A DNA stretch of 64,000 nt from assembly GCA_029261835.1 (NCBI GenBank), contig JAJDAO010000031.1:1-64000 (forward strand). The letters run 5' to 3'. This stretch comes from Deltaproteobacteria bacterium (GTDB taxonomy: Bacteria; Myxococcota_A; UBA9160; UBA4427). Each line of letters starts with the position of its first letter. Within the stretch, counting starts at the first letter, position 1. Shown in pieces: positions 27,851 through 37,786 of this stretch. A model generated the notes under the pieces. That model was given only the letters and a program-made list of their open reading frames with translations, was not told where the DNA came from and did no database searches. Made by a program: the position numbers and the translations under genes.

Positions 27851-28297
27851 ATGACCGACACGATTCAAGCAGAAGATGCGGCGCTAACGCTCGTCGACAT
27901 CGCGAGGCTTTACACCGAGGCTGACCGCAGGAGGAAGCTCGCCGCGAAAGACATGGAAGACCTCGAAGTCGCAGCGATCGCGCTGACGAACTTCGACAAA
28001 GGCGAAGGCTCGGCGACCTACGCTGAGGAAACGGATCACGGCCGCTGCAAGGTCGTGTTGAACCAGCGCGTCAATACGTCTGTCGATATGGACGAGTGGG
28101 GCAACGTGAAGAAGGGCATCGGAGGCGCCCTCGCGCGCAAGCTCATGAAGCCGAAGTACAGCCTTGTTCTAGCAGAGATGCGCCTGCTCGAAGAGCAAGA
28201 TCCCGCGACCTACGCGAAGGTCGCGAAGTGCATCTCGCGAAAGCCCGGTAAGGTTTCGTTCGAGGTCAAGGAACTCGTGATTCGGGGCGACGACTGA
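27851..28297 (+). CDS. Hypothetical protein in recombination operon
   Basis: ATG 27851; directly upstream of the Sak4-like ATPase. Confidence 0.6.
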   Translation: MTDTIQAEDAALTLVDIARLYTEADRRRKLAAKDMEDLEVAAIALTNFDKGEGSATYAEETDHGRCKVVLNQRVNTSVDMDEWGNVKKGIGGALARKLMKPKYSLVLAEMRLLEEQDPATYAKVAKCISRKPGKVSFEVKELVIRGDD

Positions 28298-29112
28298 TGG
28301 CTATCAACCTCGCTTCGCACACGAAGACAGGCGTTCGCATCAAGCCGCCGAAGGTCGCGCTCATGGGCGTGGGCGGCATCGGAAAGACGACGTTCGCGGC
28401 CGGCGCGACGAAGCCTTACTTCCTGTTCACGGAAGAGGGTCAGGGCAAGCTCGATCTGCCGCGCCTTGAGCTGCGCGAAGACGATCCGGTTATCCGAACG
28501 TGGGATGAAATCATGGGCGCCGTCGGCGCGCTCTATGAGCAGGAGCACGAACACAAGACGCTTGTGATCGACACGCTCGACGGACTCGAGCCGCTGCTCT
28601 GGGCAAAGGTCTGCGAGGATCACAACGCGTCATCGATCGAAGATGTCATGGGCGGATATGGGAAAGGCTACGTCGTCGCAGCGGATTACGGTCGCCGTCT
28701 GCTTCAGGGCCTTGACGCACTCCGCAACGACCGAAAGATGGCGATCGTTCTTCTCGCGCACATCGAGCGCAAGCGGTTCGAGCCGCCGGACTCGCCGGCC
28801 TATGATCGCTACAAGCTGCGTCTTCAGAACCGCTTCGCAGACCTTGTGCAAGAGTGGGTTGACGTTCTGATGTTCGCGAACTGGAAGGTCCACGTCGTCA
28901 CGGAGACAGACAAGCGAACCAAGTCAGAGCGCAAGCGCGGCGCCGGATCTGGAGAACGCGTCATGTACACCGAAGAGCGTCCGGCGCACTGGGGAAAGAA
29001 CCGTTACGGCCTTCCGTTCGAAATGCCTCTTAGCTGGGCGGCGTTCGCGGGCGCGATGGCCGCTTCAATCAACCCGCAGGCGACGCAGTCGTCTGCATCG
29101 ACACAGGAGTAA
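28297..29112 (+). CDS. AAA/RecA-like ATPase, Sak4-like ssDNA annealing/recombination protein
   Basis: Walker A GVGGIGKTT; TLVIDTLDGLEPLLW Walker B region; paired with DUF669-like gene. Confidence 0.75.
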   Translation: MAINLASHTKTGVRIKPPKVALMGVGGIGKTTFAAGATKPYFLFTEEGQGKLDLPRLELREDDPVIRTWDEIMGAVGALYEQEHEHKTLVIDTLDGLEPLLWAKVCEDHNASSIEDVMGGYGKGYVVAADYGRRLLQGLDALRNDRKMAIVLLAHIERKRFEPPDSPAYDRYKLRLQNRFADLVQEWVDVLMFANWKVHVVTETDKRTKSERKRGAGSGERVMYTEERPAHWGKNRYGLPFEMPLSWAAFAGAMAASINPQATQSSASTQE

Positions 29113-29118
29113 GGAAAC

Positions 29119-29667
29119 ATGGCGAAGCTGAACAAGCCCTTCAACTCGGGAGATGTCGAGCCGAACAAAGCGTTCGAACTCATCCCGAACGGCTGGTACG
29201 CGATGCTGATCAGCGAGAGCGAGATCAAGCCCGTGAACGACAAGCCGCAGTGCTGGTACGTCAAGCTCCGGCACGAAGTCGCCGAGGGCTACCATCCCGA
29301 ACACGCGAACCGAGTGGTCTTCAGCAATCTGAACCTTGGCAACGACAACCCCGACGCCGTTCAGATTGCAGAGCGCGACTTCTCTGCGATCTGCCGCGCG
29401 GTCGGCAAGCCGATCGTCGAAGACACCGACGAGGTTCACGGCATTCTGATGTCGGTCAAGATCGGAACCAAGGCCGCGCGCGCTGGCTACGACGCACAGA
29501 ACGTCGTGAAGGGCTACGCGCCGCTCTCCGAACACTTCAAGCCGACAACGGCCCCCGTCGCTGCAACTGCAGCCGACAAGCCGGCCGCAGCGCCAGCGAG
29601 CGGCGCTGCGGGAGAGCCGGCGCCGTGGGAAAGAGGCGACAAGCCCTCGACTCCGACCGGCGGCTGA
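29119..29667 (+). CDS. DUF669-like (SSB-like) protein
   Basis: GWYAMLISESEIKPVNDKPQCWYVKLRHEV...NRVVFSNLNLGNDN pattern; adjacent to Sak4-like ATPase. Confidence 0.75.
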   Translation: MAKLNKPFNSGDVEPNKAFELIPNGWYAMLISESEIKPVNDKPQCWYVKLRHEVAEGYHPEHANRVVFSNLNLGNDNPDAVQIAERDFSAICRAVGKPIVEDTDEVHGILMSVKIGTKAARAGYDAQNVVKGYAPLSEHFKPTTAPVAATAADKPAAAPASGAAGEPAPWERGDKPSTPTGG

Positions 29668-29714
29668 TCGCGCAACCGGGGCGCTCGGGCTCCCGATGCC
29701 GCTACGGCATTGAA

Positions 29715-29750
29715 GATCGATGCGCACGTCTCCCTGCGTGCGCATCGATC
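29715..29750. repeat. Perfect 14-bp inverted repeat in intergenic region
   Basis: GATCGATGCGCACG-TCTCCCTG-CGTGCGCATCGATC; no U tract follows; a second small hairpin ATGCCG-CTA-CGGCAT lies just upstream. Confidence 0.85.
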
Positions 29751-29788
29751 GCCGGGCAACTCACGCACTCGAAGCCAGGTCCGAACGC

Positions 29789-30742
29789 ATGGTCAAGATC
29801 CCTGAGCGCAAGCTGTCGACGTCAGACGCGCTTCATCAGCACTACGAAGAGAGCGGCTCCGACTGGCGCCGCGATCATCTCGGCGCCTCGTTGATCGGGC
29901 GTGAATGCACGCGCCAGCTCTGGTACGGGTTCCGATGGTCTGCCGCTCCGAAGTTCCCCGGACGCGTGCTCAGGCTGTTCGAGCGCGGTCAACGCGAAGA
30001 AGAGTGGCTCGCGCGCGACCTGCGTGCGATCGGCGTCGATCTCAGGACAACGCAGGAAGACAGCGAGGATCAGATTCGCGTTCTGCTTTTCCCGCACTTC
30101 GGCGGATCGTGCGACGGCGTCGGACTCGGATTTCTCGAAGCTCCGAAGACGTGGCATGTCTGGGAGTGCAAGACGTCGAACGCAAAGCAGTTCGCGATCC
30201 TGAAGAAGCAGGGCGTCGAGAAGGCGAAGCCTGAGCACTACGCGCAGATGCAGCTCTACATGCACGGCCTGAAGCTAAAGCGCGCGTTCTACCAGTGCGT
30301 TTGCAAAGACAACGACGAGATCCATCAAGAGCGCATTCACTACGACCGTGCGTTCGCCGAGTCGCTCATCGCCAAGGCCGATCACGTCGTCTTCGCAAGC
30401 GAGCCGCTCTCGAAGATCTCAGAAAACCCGACGTTCTATAAGTGCAAGTGGTGCGACTTCGCGGGCATCTGCCAGTATCGCGAGGTCGAGTCGCTCGAAC
30501 GCAACTGCCGAACATGCGCGAGCGTCACTTGCATGAAGGACGGGACTTGGCGATGCGATCATTTCCAAAAGACGCTGACGCCTCAAGAGCAGCGCGATGG
30601 ATGCGGCCAGCATCTTTTCATCCCTAAGATGCTCCCGTGGGAGCCTCGAGATTTCGACGAGATCGCTCGCGCAATGACCTACATCGATGAGCAGGGCGCG
30701 CGCGTCATCGACCAGGGCGGCGAGCTGACGGTTCGTCCCTGA
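29789..30742 (+). CDS. PD-(D/E)XK nuclease, Cas4/RecB-like
   Basis: GGSCDGVG...WECKTSN core; C-terminal CKWCDFAGICQY and CRTCASVTC cysteines; ATG 29789. Confidence 0.75.
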   Translation: MVKIPERKLSTSDALHQHYEESGSDWRRDHLGASLIGRECTRQLWYGFRWSAAPKFPGRVLRLFERGQREEEWLARDLRAIGVDLRTTQEDSEDQIRVLLFPHFGGSCDGVGLGFLEAPKTWHVWECKTSNAKQFAILKKQGVEKAKPEHYAQMQLYMHGLKLKRAFYQCVCKDNDEIHQERIHYDRAFAESLIAKADHVVFASEPLSKISENPTFYKCKWCDFAGICQYREVESLERNCRTCASVTCMKDGTWRCDHFQKTLTPQEQRDGCGQHLFIPKMLPWEPRDFDEIARAMTYIDEQGARVIDQGGELTVRP

Positions 30743-32403
30743 TGTCCGTTCTCGTTCCGCGCGACTATCAAGAGGCGTGCATCGCTGCGCATTACAGCTA
30801 CTTCGATCACGCCACTGGGAACCCGTTGTTCGTGGTGCCTACGGGCGGCGGCAAGTCGCTGATCATCGCTGAGTTCATCAAGCGCACGCTGTCGCGATGG
30901 AAGCACACTCGAATCCTCGTGCTGACGCACGTCAAAGAGCTGATCGAGCAGAACCACGATGAGCTGCTTTCGCAGTGGGGCGGCACGTTCTGCCCGGTCG
31001 GTATCTATTCGGCCGGCGCAGGGCGGCGCGACGTCCATGATCAGATCATCTTCGCGGGCATTCAGTCGATCTGGGACAAGGCCGAACTGCTCGGTCACTT
31101 CGATCTTGTGCTCATCGACGAAGCACACTTGGTTCCGAAGAAAGGCCAAGGCCGATACCTGAGCTACCTCGAAGATCTTCGAGCAATCAATCCGCGAGCG
31201 CGTGTGTGCGGCTACACGGCGACGCACTATCGCTTGGATGGCGGCTACCTTCACTCCGGCGAAGGCCGCATGTTCACCGAAGTCGCCTACGACGTTCCTG
31301 TCGAGCTGCTGATCGAGCAGGGGTATCTAGCGCCGCTCGTTGCGAAGAGGCCCGAGCATGTCATCAACACTGAAGGCCTCGGCATGTCGGCCGGCGACTT
31401 CAAGAGCGGCGAGCTTGAAGCCGCTGCCATGGCTGGCGAGTGCGTCGAGCTTGCCGTCGCCGAGACCGTTCAAATCGCGCGCGCAGAGAATAGAAAATCA
31501 CTGCTCTTCTTCGCGTCAGGCATCAGCCACGCCGAGAAGATTATCGACGAGCTTGCAAGCCATGATGTCGAAGCGCTCGGGGTGTTCGGTGGAACCCCGA
31601 AGGAATCTCGGGCCGACACTGTCTCGCGATTCAAAAACGGAGAACTCGAAGCGCTCGTGAATGTTGGCGTTCTAACGACGGGATTCAACGCGCCTCGATG
31701 CGACTTGATGGCAGTCATGCGCGCGACGCATTCGGCTTCGCTTTATGTTCAGATCATGGGACGCGGGATGCGCATCTTCCCCGGCAAGAAAGACTGTCTC
31801 GTTCTCGACTACGGGCTGAACGTCGAGCGCCACGGGCCGATCAATCGCGTGAAGCCGACGAAGCCAGGTTCTGGAAACGGAAAAAGCGAAACCCCCGTGA
31901 AAGAGTGCCCGGAGTGTCACGCGTATTCGATGCTCGCGGTAGGCGCCTGCTCGCACTGCGGATACGCATGGCCCGAAAGAAAGGCCGGCGTTAGCCATGA
32001 GAACGAAGCGAGCTTCGCCTCGCCGATCGACATGCAGCCCGAGAGACCGAACATCAAAAGGGTGACCGACATGTTCTTTCGGCGGCACACGAAGCCGGGC
32101 TCCCCCGACTCGATGCGCGTCGACTACGTTCTCGGCGTCACAGTCGTCAGCGAGTGGGTTTGCATCGAACACAAGGGATATGCGCAGCATCGCGCGGCGG
32201 AGTGGTGGCTGCGGTTTGCCAAACCCCCGTTCCCTTCGAGCGTCGATCAGGCGATCGAGCGATCCGACGAGATCAGAAGACCTGTCGCGATCTCGGTCAA
32301 GTTCGACCGGAAGTTCAATCGCCCCGGAGCCGCATACTTCACCGAAGACGACCTTCCTAGCGCGATGCCGGCAGACGAGGCCGTCGAAGACATACCGTTC
32401 TAG
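30742..32403 (+). CDS. SF2 DEAD/DEAH-box helicase
   Basis: VVPTGGGKS (I), LVLIDEAH (II), GYTATH (III), QIMGRGMR (VI). Confidence 0.9.
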   Translation: MSVLVPRDYQEACIAAHYSYFDHATGNPLFVVPTGGGKSLIIAEFIKRTLSRWKHTRILVLTHVKELIEQNHDELLSQWGGTFCPVGIYSAGAGRRDVHDQIIFAGIQSIWDKAELLGHFDLVLIDEAHLVPKKGQGRYLSYLEDLRAINPRARVCGYTATHYRLDGGYLHSGEGRMFTEVAYDVPVELLIEQGYLAPLVAKRPEHVINTEGLGMSAGDFKSGELEAAAMAGECVELAVAETVQIARAENRKSLLFFASGISHAEKIIDELASHDVEALGVFGGTPKESRADTVSRFKNGELEALVNVGVLTTGFNAPRCDLMAVMRATHSASLYVQIMGRGMRIFPGKKDCLVLDYGLNVERHGPINRVKPTKPGSGNGKSETPVKECPECHAYSMLAVGACSHCGYAWPERKAGVSHENEASFASPIDMQPERPNIKRVTDMFFRRHTKPGSPDSMRVDYVLGVTVVSEWVCIEHKGYAQHRAAEWWLRFAKPPFPSSVDQAIERSDEIRRPVAISVKFDRKFNRPGAAYFTEDDLPSAMPADEAVEDIPF

Positions 32404-32431
32404 ATGACCGGGCGTTCCGGTATTTGCCGAC

Positions 32432-32460
32432 TTTGCATTTGTGCGAATCGGAGTTAGGGT
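32432..32460 (+). promoter_or_regulatory. Putative sigma70-type promoter
   Basis: TTTGCA-N17-TAGGGT. Confidence 0.45.
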
Positions 32461-32554
32461 GCTTCTGCGACCGATCAGGAAAGGCCGGCCGCTTTCAGGT
32501 CGCGGGCTTTTGAAGAGCGCGCGACGTTCCTCTCTAGGAGAACGAACCTTGAAG

Positions 32555-33067
32555 ATGTTCAGCACCTTCCTCGCTGCGATGCTGCTCGCGGCCTCTCTCT
32601 TCGGCGGCATGGTCAACGCTACGCCGGTTGCAGGAGAACTCTCGTCGCCTGCAGCGTTCGCGTTCGACAACGAAGACGACTGGGGCCTTCCCGCTCTGAC
32701 CGCCGTCGACATCGTCACCGGACTCGAAACGCGCGTGTTCGAAAGCGGGCTTGTGCTCACGCTCGATCAGGACTTGTGGAGCGATCTTGAGCGTCGCGCT
32801 TCGCCCGCATTCGCCGCAGCGCTTGACGGCAGCGGCGGTACTGGCGACGAGTCGATCACTCTCGAATGGTGGTCTGGAAACATCAAGATCACGCTTCGCT
32901 TGACTCCGAAGGGAAGCGAGAAGCCGGGCGAGTTCGCTAAGCGGCTAGGCGACACGCTCGACACACTGCAGAAGTTCTTGCCCGACACCGGGCCGCCTAG
33001 CGGCGGCGGGCAAGGCAGCGGAGGCGGCGGCAGCGGCGGCGGCGCTGCCGGCAGCCTCGGCGGCTGA
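32555..33067 (+). CDS. Secreted protein with Gly/Ser-rich tail
   Basis: Signal peptide MFSTFLAAMLLAASLFGGMVNA at ATG 32555 with SD TAGGAGA. Confidence 0.6.
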   Translation: MFSTFLAAMLLAASLFGGMVNATPVAGELSSPAAFAFDNEDDWGLPALTAVDIVTGLETRVFESGLVLTLDQDLWSDLERRASPAFAAALDGSGGTGDESITLEWWSGNIKITLRLTPKGSEKPGEFAKRLGDTLDTLQKFLPDTGPPSGGGQGSGGGGSGGGAAGSLGG

Positions 33068-33090
33068 ACCGGAACAACAGCATCACCCTC

Positions 33091-33130
33091 GCGGCGGCTC
33101 GGCACTGAAGCCGGGCCGCCGCTTTTCTTT
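33091..33130 (+). terminator. Rho-independent terminator
   Basis: GCGGCGGCTCGGC...GCCGGGCCGCCGC followed by TTTTCTTT. Confidence 0.8.
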
Positions 33131-33144
33131 GGAGCGCGAGCACG

Positions 33145-33345
33145 ATGACCGATGAAGAGATGACGCAAGATGTGCGCGCGGCGCGAACCGCGATCGCGAA
33201 CATTCTTCAAGACAAAACACGCAGCAACCGTCAGGTTGTTTCCGACCTGTCGATGCTGAAGTCCGAGATCGACACTGCGATCCTCGCGGTTGTCATCGGT
33301 GGCATTGACGGCGCCGACTCTTCCCGAAAGGAGCGATCGCCTTGA
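33145..33345 (+). CDS. Hypothetical small protein
   Basis: 66 aa, overlaps the next gene. Confidence 0.45.
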   Translation: MTDEEMTQDVRAARTAIANILQDKTRSNRQVVSDLSMLKSEIDTAILAVVIGGIDGADSSRKERSP

Positions 33346-33650
33346 CCTCTTTGAAAGGCCTGCTCGAACCGTCGCCGTCTGGCGCACGTCTCACGAAGCC
33401 TCAAGCCGGCATGATCTGCGCCGTCGTCGCCGAGGCGCTGCGCACGAGATCCACGGAGTCGCCAGACGTGCGCGACCTCGCTCAGCGCGTGATCATGGAG
33501 GCTGTCGCCGCATGGCCCACTGATCGGAGCTGCGTGACGTGCGGCTTCGAAAGCGAAGGCCACCACTGCGAGAGATGGGACAAGTCCGTTCCTGACCACA
33601 TCGTCGACGTGGGCTGCGACGAGTGGGAAGAGCACGGAGTTCCGTTTTGA
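33342..33650 (+). CDS. Hypothetical protein with CxxC
   Basis: 102 aa; RSCVTCGFESEGHHCERWD. Confidence 0.5.
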   Translation: MTSLKGLLEPSPSGARLTKPQAGMICAVVAEALRTRSTESPDVRDLAQRVIMEAVAAWPTDRSCVTCGFESEGHHCERWDKSVPDHIVDVGCDEWEEHGVPF

Positions 33651-33856
33651 ACGCCAGCGCCACGATCAAGGAAGCGCTTCTGCCGGCATGCCGCCCGTCG
33701 CTCTCTGGAAAGATGATCTCTTTCAACGATGCGAGCGGGAGGCGTGTCGCGTTCTGGGGAGACGGTACAGGGCGCTGGCTTCGCTATCCGAGTTTTGATG
33801 AAGTAAGCGGCCCTGACTCCCGGATCCTTCAGCGGCTCGCATTCGCTGAAGACTGA
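33647..33856 (+). CDS. Hypothetical small protein
   Basis: TTG 33647 overlapping the upstream TGA with SD GGAG; in frame with track ORF 33623..33856. Confidence 0.35.
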   Translation: MNASATIKEALLPACRPSLSGKMISFNDASGRRVAFWGDGTGRWLRYPSFDEVSGPDSRILQRLAFAED

Positions 33857-33859
33857 CCA

Positions 33860-34099
33860 ATGACAGACGACATGATCGCGCGACCTCCGCACTACAACGC
33901 GACTTCGATCGAGCCGATCTCCGTGATTCAAGATTGGTCGCTGAACTTCTGCCTTGGAAACGTCGTGAAGTACATCGCTCGCGCGCCACACAAGGGCAGC
34001 GAACTTCAAGACCTTCGTAAAGCCGCGCAGTACCTACAGTTTGAAATCGAACAGGCGGAGCGACGCGAGCCGAGCCAGGTTCAGGAAGGCTTCGGTTGA
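33860..34099 (+). CDS. DUF3310 family protein
   Basis: ARPPHYNATSIEPISVIQDW...LGNVVKYIARAPHKG signature. Confidence 0.85.
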   Translation: MTDDMIARPPHYNATSIEPISVIQDWSLNFCLGNVVKYIARAPHKGSELQDLRKAAQYLQFEIEQAERREPSQVQEGFG

Positions 34100-34234
34100 A
34101 ATACGAAACGCGCATGAAGCTCGCGCGGTTCTTCAGGCTTTGCGCGATCGCTTCGGCTGCTTGGCTTTCGTGGGAGCTGGCGCACTACATCTAGTGCCCG
34201 GTCGAGCAGCGCGGCGGATTCGTCAATAATGCAA

Positions 34235-34272
34235 CTTGGCATTTGCTCGAAGCGCGCGCGCGCCGTTAGTAT
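34235..34272 (+). promoter_or_regulatory. Degenerate promoter-like element with (GC)6 spacer expansion
   Basis: TTGGCATTTGCTCGAA-GCGCGCGCGCGC-CGTTAGTAT; 25-nt spacing between hexamers. Confidence 0.25.
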
Positions 34273-34280
34273 CCGCTGCC

Positions 34281-36923
34281 ATGGGAGCCCGTCACTTACA
34301 GCTCGCGCTTTCATACGCCGAGCTTGGATGGCAGGTCTTCCCGGTCCACTCGGTCGACGCGGACGGCAAGTGCTCATGCCATGACCCCGGCGGTCCAAAC
34401 TGCTCGCCGGGCAAGCATCCGCGCACGCGTCACGGACTGAAAGACGCAACCGATCTCGAAGAGACTGTCGTCGAGTGGTGGTCGCGATGGCCTGACGCGA
34501 ACATCGGCATCGCGACGGGAGAGGCGTCGGGCCTTTGGGTTCTCGACGTCGACATTCGTTTCGATCGATCGACCGGCGAGATCAAGACCGACGGCGAGGC
34601 GTCACTCGCAAAACTCGAGGCCGACAACGAAGCTCTTCCGAGCACGATGACGGCCAAGACCGGCGGCGGCGGTCGGCACATCTATTTCGCGTGGGACTCC
34701 GACGTTCCTGTCGGATGCCCCGGCGGCATGCCGAAGGGAATCGACATCAAGGGCGAGGGCGGCTACGTCTTGGCCCCGCCGTCGCTACATGCCTCTGGCA
34801 TCCGCTACGCGTGGCTCTCCGACCCCGAGACCTCTCCGCTCGCGCCGGCGCCGCCGTGGCTCGTCAGGCGCGTCCTGAGCGGCCCTGAGCGCGGCCACGG
34901 CTCTCCGCCGGCCGGAGACAGCCGCGACCCGCCGCAGGCCGGCACGCCGGCGCCCTGCGGCCCTCTGGCAGCCGTCGACGGCGTCGACGAAGAGATGCTT
35001 CAGGCCTTGGCGACGATCCCGCCGAACGTCGGGTACGAAGATTGGCTCGCCGTGGCGATGGGCCTTCACGAAGAGACCGGCGGAAGCGAAGCCGGATTCG
35101 GCGTCTTCCTCTCGTGGTCGGCGCGAGCCGAGGGCTTGCTGACGCCGAGCGGGAAGCCAGCCTTCGCCGGCGAAGGCGGGTGTCGCGCCAAGTGGAACAG
35201 CTTCTCGACATCCATCGGGAAGAACTCGCGCGGCCGGCGGACGGTCTTCGACATCGCGATCCGGCGCTTCGGCTTCAGGCCTCTGAAGCTGCCCGAGCAA
35301 CAGAACGACGCTTCGCCGGCGCAAGCGATGCCGGCACTCTCGCTGAAGCCAGAGTGGATTTGGGATCGACACGCAGCGCCAGAGTTCCCGATCGATGAAG
35401 CCTTCCCGCCCGCGCTGACATGGCTTCGCGAGTTCCTGAAGAAGCTCGCGTGGACCTATCAAGTCCCGGTCGACCTTCCGGTTCTACTCGCGGCCCCGAT
35501 CGCAATGTCGGCGCTCGCCGGCAAACTCGAAGTGAAGGTTCCCGGCGAGCGCTGGAAAGAGCCGGCCGTACTCTGGACGATCTGCGCGATGACATCGGGC
35601 TCGGGCAAATCTCCCGTTCACAGAGATCTGATTCGGCCTGTGCGCGAATGGGAAAAGGCGCTCGACAACAGCTCCGCCGAAGCCGAGCACGCAACGCGAC
35701 TGATGCTCGCCGAGTCCGACATCAAGCGCGCGCTGCGCGAAGTAGAGAAGACCGCCAAGGGTCTGAACGAAGAGTCGAAGAAGCGCGCGGCTGACGAGCT
35801 GCTCGAAGCGAACAAGAAGCTCGCTTTCGCGAAGGCCTCGGTCGTCACGAGCGACGCGATTATCGCATCGGAGGCAACCTCCGAGCGACTCGTCGAACTG
35901 CTTCAGCGCAGCCAAGGTCGCGTGCTCGTCTCGGACTCGGAGGGCGACACGTTTGATGTCGCGATGGGGCGCTACAGCAGCGGCGCCCCGAACCTCGGCC
36001 CATGGCTAAAGGGGTACGACGGAGATCAGATCAAGCAAGAGCGCATCGGTGGCGACCGCGTTGTTCACAGGCCGCTGATCAACGTCGGCGTTGCGACGCA
36101 GCCAGAGGCTCTGCAGTTTCTTTCGGACAAGGTCGCGCAGGGCCGAGGCTTTGTAGCCAGGTTCGCGGCCGCCATCGTGTCGCCGTCCGTAGGGCGCCGG
36201 TTCATGCCGGGCCGCGACATGGAAGACGCTGAGTTCTCGCAGTGGGAGCGACGCATTACCGAACTGCTCAACGTGAAGCGCATCGAAGAGCCCGACGAGA
36301 TCACGCTCAGTGAAGAGGCGCGGCGTGAGTTCGCGGAGTGGGGGCAAGACCTATTCAGCGAGATGGACAAGATCGAGATCGACGAGGGCGAAGATCCGCG
36401 CGATGCATGGCATCGCAAATACCCCGGCAAGGTGCTGCGCATCGCGCTTCTTCTTCACGGCATCCAGGAAGACGGCCTGCGCCGAGCCGTCATCGACCTT
36501 CACACGATGCGCGCTGCGATTGCATGGGGTCAGTACCTCGCAGGGCATAACAAGTCGATCTCTGCGACACTGCGAGACGACCCCGAGCTTCGCATCGCCG
36601 AGCGCGCGCTCGAATGGCTCGATCGAAAAGGCTACAGCGGAAAGACGTTCACGCGCCGCGACCTTCAGCGCGGCCTGCAGGGCGGACGCTCTTCAGTGAA
36701 GACCGTCCACGATCTCGCCGGGCCTCTCGCCGTACTCGTCGAAACGAACTGGATAACCGGCATCGGAAAGCCTGTCGCCGCAAGCGGGCCGAGGCCGCAG
36801 ACATGGAAGACCTACCAAGTGAACGCCTCGCTCTCTGAGACGCTCGACGAGCACAGGGCCGCGCCGGCGAACCCGTCACGCGAGAAGCTAAAGGCCGAAG
36901 ACGGCCGCCCGAAGCGATGGTAG
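34281..36923 (+). CDS. Bifunctional primase-polymerase with DUF3987-type helicase domain
   Basis: N-term LALSYAELGWQVFPVHSVD...GLWVLDVD; C-term PVDLPVLLAAPIAMSALAGK...TSGSGKSPVHRDLI; ATG 34281. Confidence 0.85.
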   Translation: MGARHLQLALSYAELGWQVFPVHSVDADGKCSCHDPGGPNCSPGKHPRTRHGLKDATDLEETVVEWWSRWPDANIGIATGEASGLWVLDVDIRFDRSTGEIKTDGEASLAKLEADNEALPSTMTAKTGGGGRHIYFAWDSDVPVGCPGGMPKGIDIKGEGGYVLAPPSLHASGIRYAWLSDPETSPLAPAPPWLVRRVLSGPERGHGSPPAGDSRDPPQAGTPAPCGPLAAVDGVDEEMLQALATIPPNVGYEDWLAVAMGLHEETGGSEAGFGVFLSWSARAEGLLTPSGKPAFAGEGGCRAKWNSFSTSIGKNSRGRRTVFDIAIRRFGFRPLKLPEQQNDASPAQAMPALSLKPEWIWDRHAAPEFPIDEAFPPALTWLREFLKKLAWTYQVPVDLPVLLAAPIAMSALAGKLEVKVPGERWKEPAVLWTICAMTSGSGKSPVHRDLIRPVREWEKALDNSSAEAEHATRLMLAESDIKRALREVEKTAKGLNEESKKRAADELLEANKKLAFAKASVVTSDAIIASEATSERLVELLQRSQGRVLVSDSEGDTFDVAMGRYSSGAPNLGPWLKGYDGDQIKQERIGGDRVVHRPLINVGVATQPEALQFLSDKVAQGRGFVARFAAAIVSPSVGRRFMPGRDMEDAEFSQWERRITELLNVKRIEEPDEITLSEEARREFAEWGQDLFSEMDKIEIDEGEDPRDAWHRKYPGKVLRIALLLHGIQEDGLRRAVIDLHTMRAAIAWGQYLAGHNKSISATLRDDPELRIAERALEWLDRKGYSGKTFTRRDLQRGLQGGRSSVKTVHDLAGPLAVLVETNWITGIGKPVAASGPRPQTWKTYQVNASLSETLDEHRAAPANPSREKLKAEDGRPKRW

Positions 36924-36997
36924 CGCAGCGATTTGCACGTTCTGCCGAACGGGTGTTTACTAGTGAACTTGCATTTTGTTCGCTAGGGGCGCTCGCT

Positions 36998-37165
36998 ATG
37001 ATCGAATCCTTTCTTTTTCAGTCGCAGGAGCACGTCGAGATCTGGTGCAAGCTGACCATCTTCTCGCTTCTGCTTGTCGCAGCGTTCCTGATGATCTCGG
37101 GGCGCCTGTTCGACTTCGTCGACAAGGTTGACGGGACGTCGGCGCGAGAGGATCGCAGGCCGTGA
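36998..37165 (+). CDS. Small membrane protein
   Basis: Internal ATG 36998; TM LTIFSLLLVAAFLMISG. Confidence 0.4.
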   Translation: MIESFLFQSQEHVEIWCKLTIFSLLLVAAFLMISGRLFDFVDKVDGTSAREDRRP

Positions 37166-37443
37166 GCGATCAAGGCCATATGTTCGAGCATGGCTCGGCG
37201 CGAGAAGTCTCACGCAAAATCGAGCGACCGGCAATGGATGTCGTCGAGTCAGGCTTGACCGCGCTCGAAGCCAAGATGCCAAACCGAAAGACGCGCGTCA
37301 GGGTCGACGCGTTTCTTGTTCTCAAGGGCGGGCGGGCTTGGCCGATTCCGAGCGACGCAAAGATCAGGCTTGAGATCGTCGAGCGCGTTGTCGAGTTCGA
37401 CAGCGATCGCAAGCCGATCAGCGGCGGATCGCATGCCGACTAA
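37162..37443 (+). CDS. Hypothetical protein
   Basis: 93 aa, overlaps neighbours. Confidence 0.5.
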   Translation: MSDQGHMFEHGSAREVSRKIERPAMDVVESGLTALEAKMPNRKTRVRVDAFLVLKGGRAWPIPSDAKIRLEIVERVVEFDSDRKPISGGSHAD

Positions 37444-37777
37444 TCGACCGCGACGGCAGTGCGCAAAATGCCCGTGGAAGGTTGCGGCAGATCCACATGA
37501 CATTCCCGGAGGATACAGCGAAGAGAAGCACGCGAATCTGTCAGGAACCATCTCAGCAGGATTCGACGTTTTGAAAATGTTCGAGCCACTGCGCATCATG
37601 GCCTGCCACGAGACGCCGACGACGCACGAGCTGCCTTGCGTCGGATGGATCGCACATCAAGCCGGCGAAGGGAACAACGTTCGCTTGCGCATGGCGATCG
37701 CGCAGGGCTCGGTCGACGCAAACGTCGAGACCGTCGGCGATCAGCATTCGAGTTTCGAAGACACTCTCCCGCGATAG
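37433..37777 (+). CDS. DUF6283-like Cys-containing protein
   Basis: RRQCAKCPWKVAADPHDIPGGYSEEKHANL signature; ATG 37433. Confidence 0.6.
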   Translation: MPTNRPRRQCAKCPWKVAADPHDIPGGYSEEKHANLSGTISAGFDVLKMFEPLRIMACHETPTTHELPCVGWIAHQAGEGNNVRLRMAIAQGSVDANVETVGDQHSSFEDTLPR

Positions 37778-37786
37778 GGCTAGCTA

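Noticed and set aside
36968-37002. TTGCATTTTGTTCG...TATGAT as a promoter
   Set aside because: 22-nt spacing, and TATGAT overlaps the ATG of the likely downstream gene; kept out of the feature list
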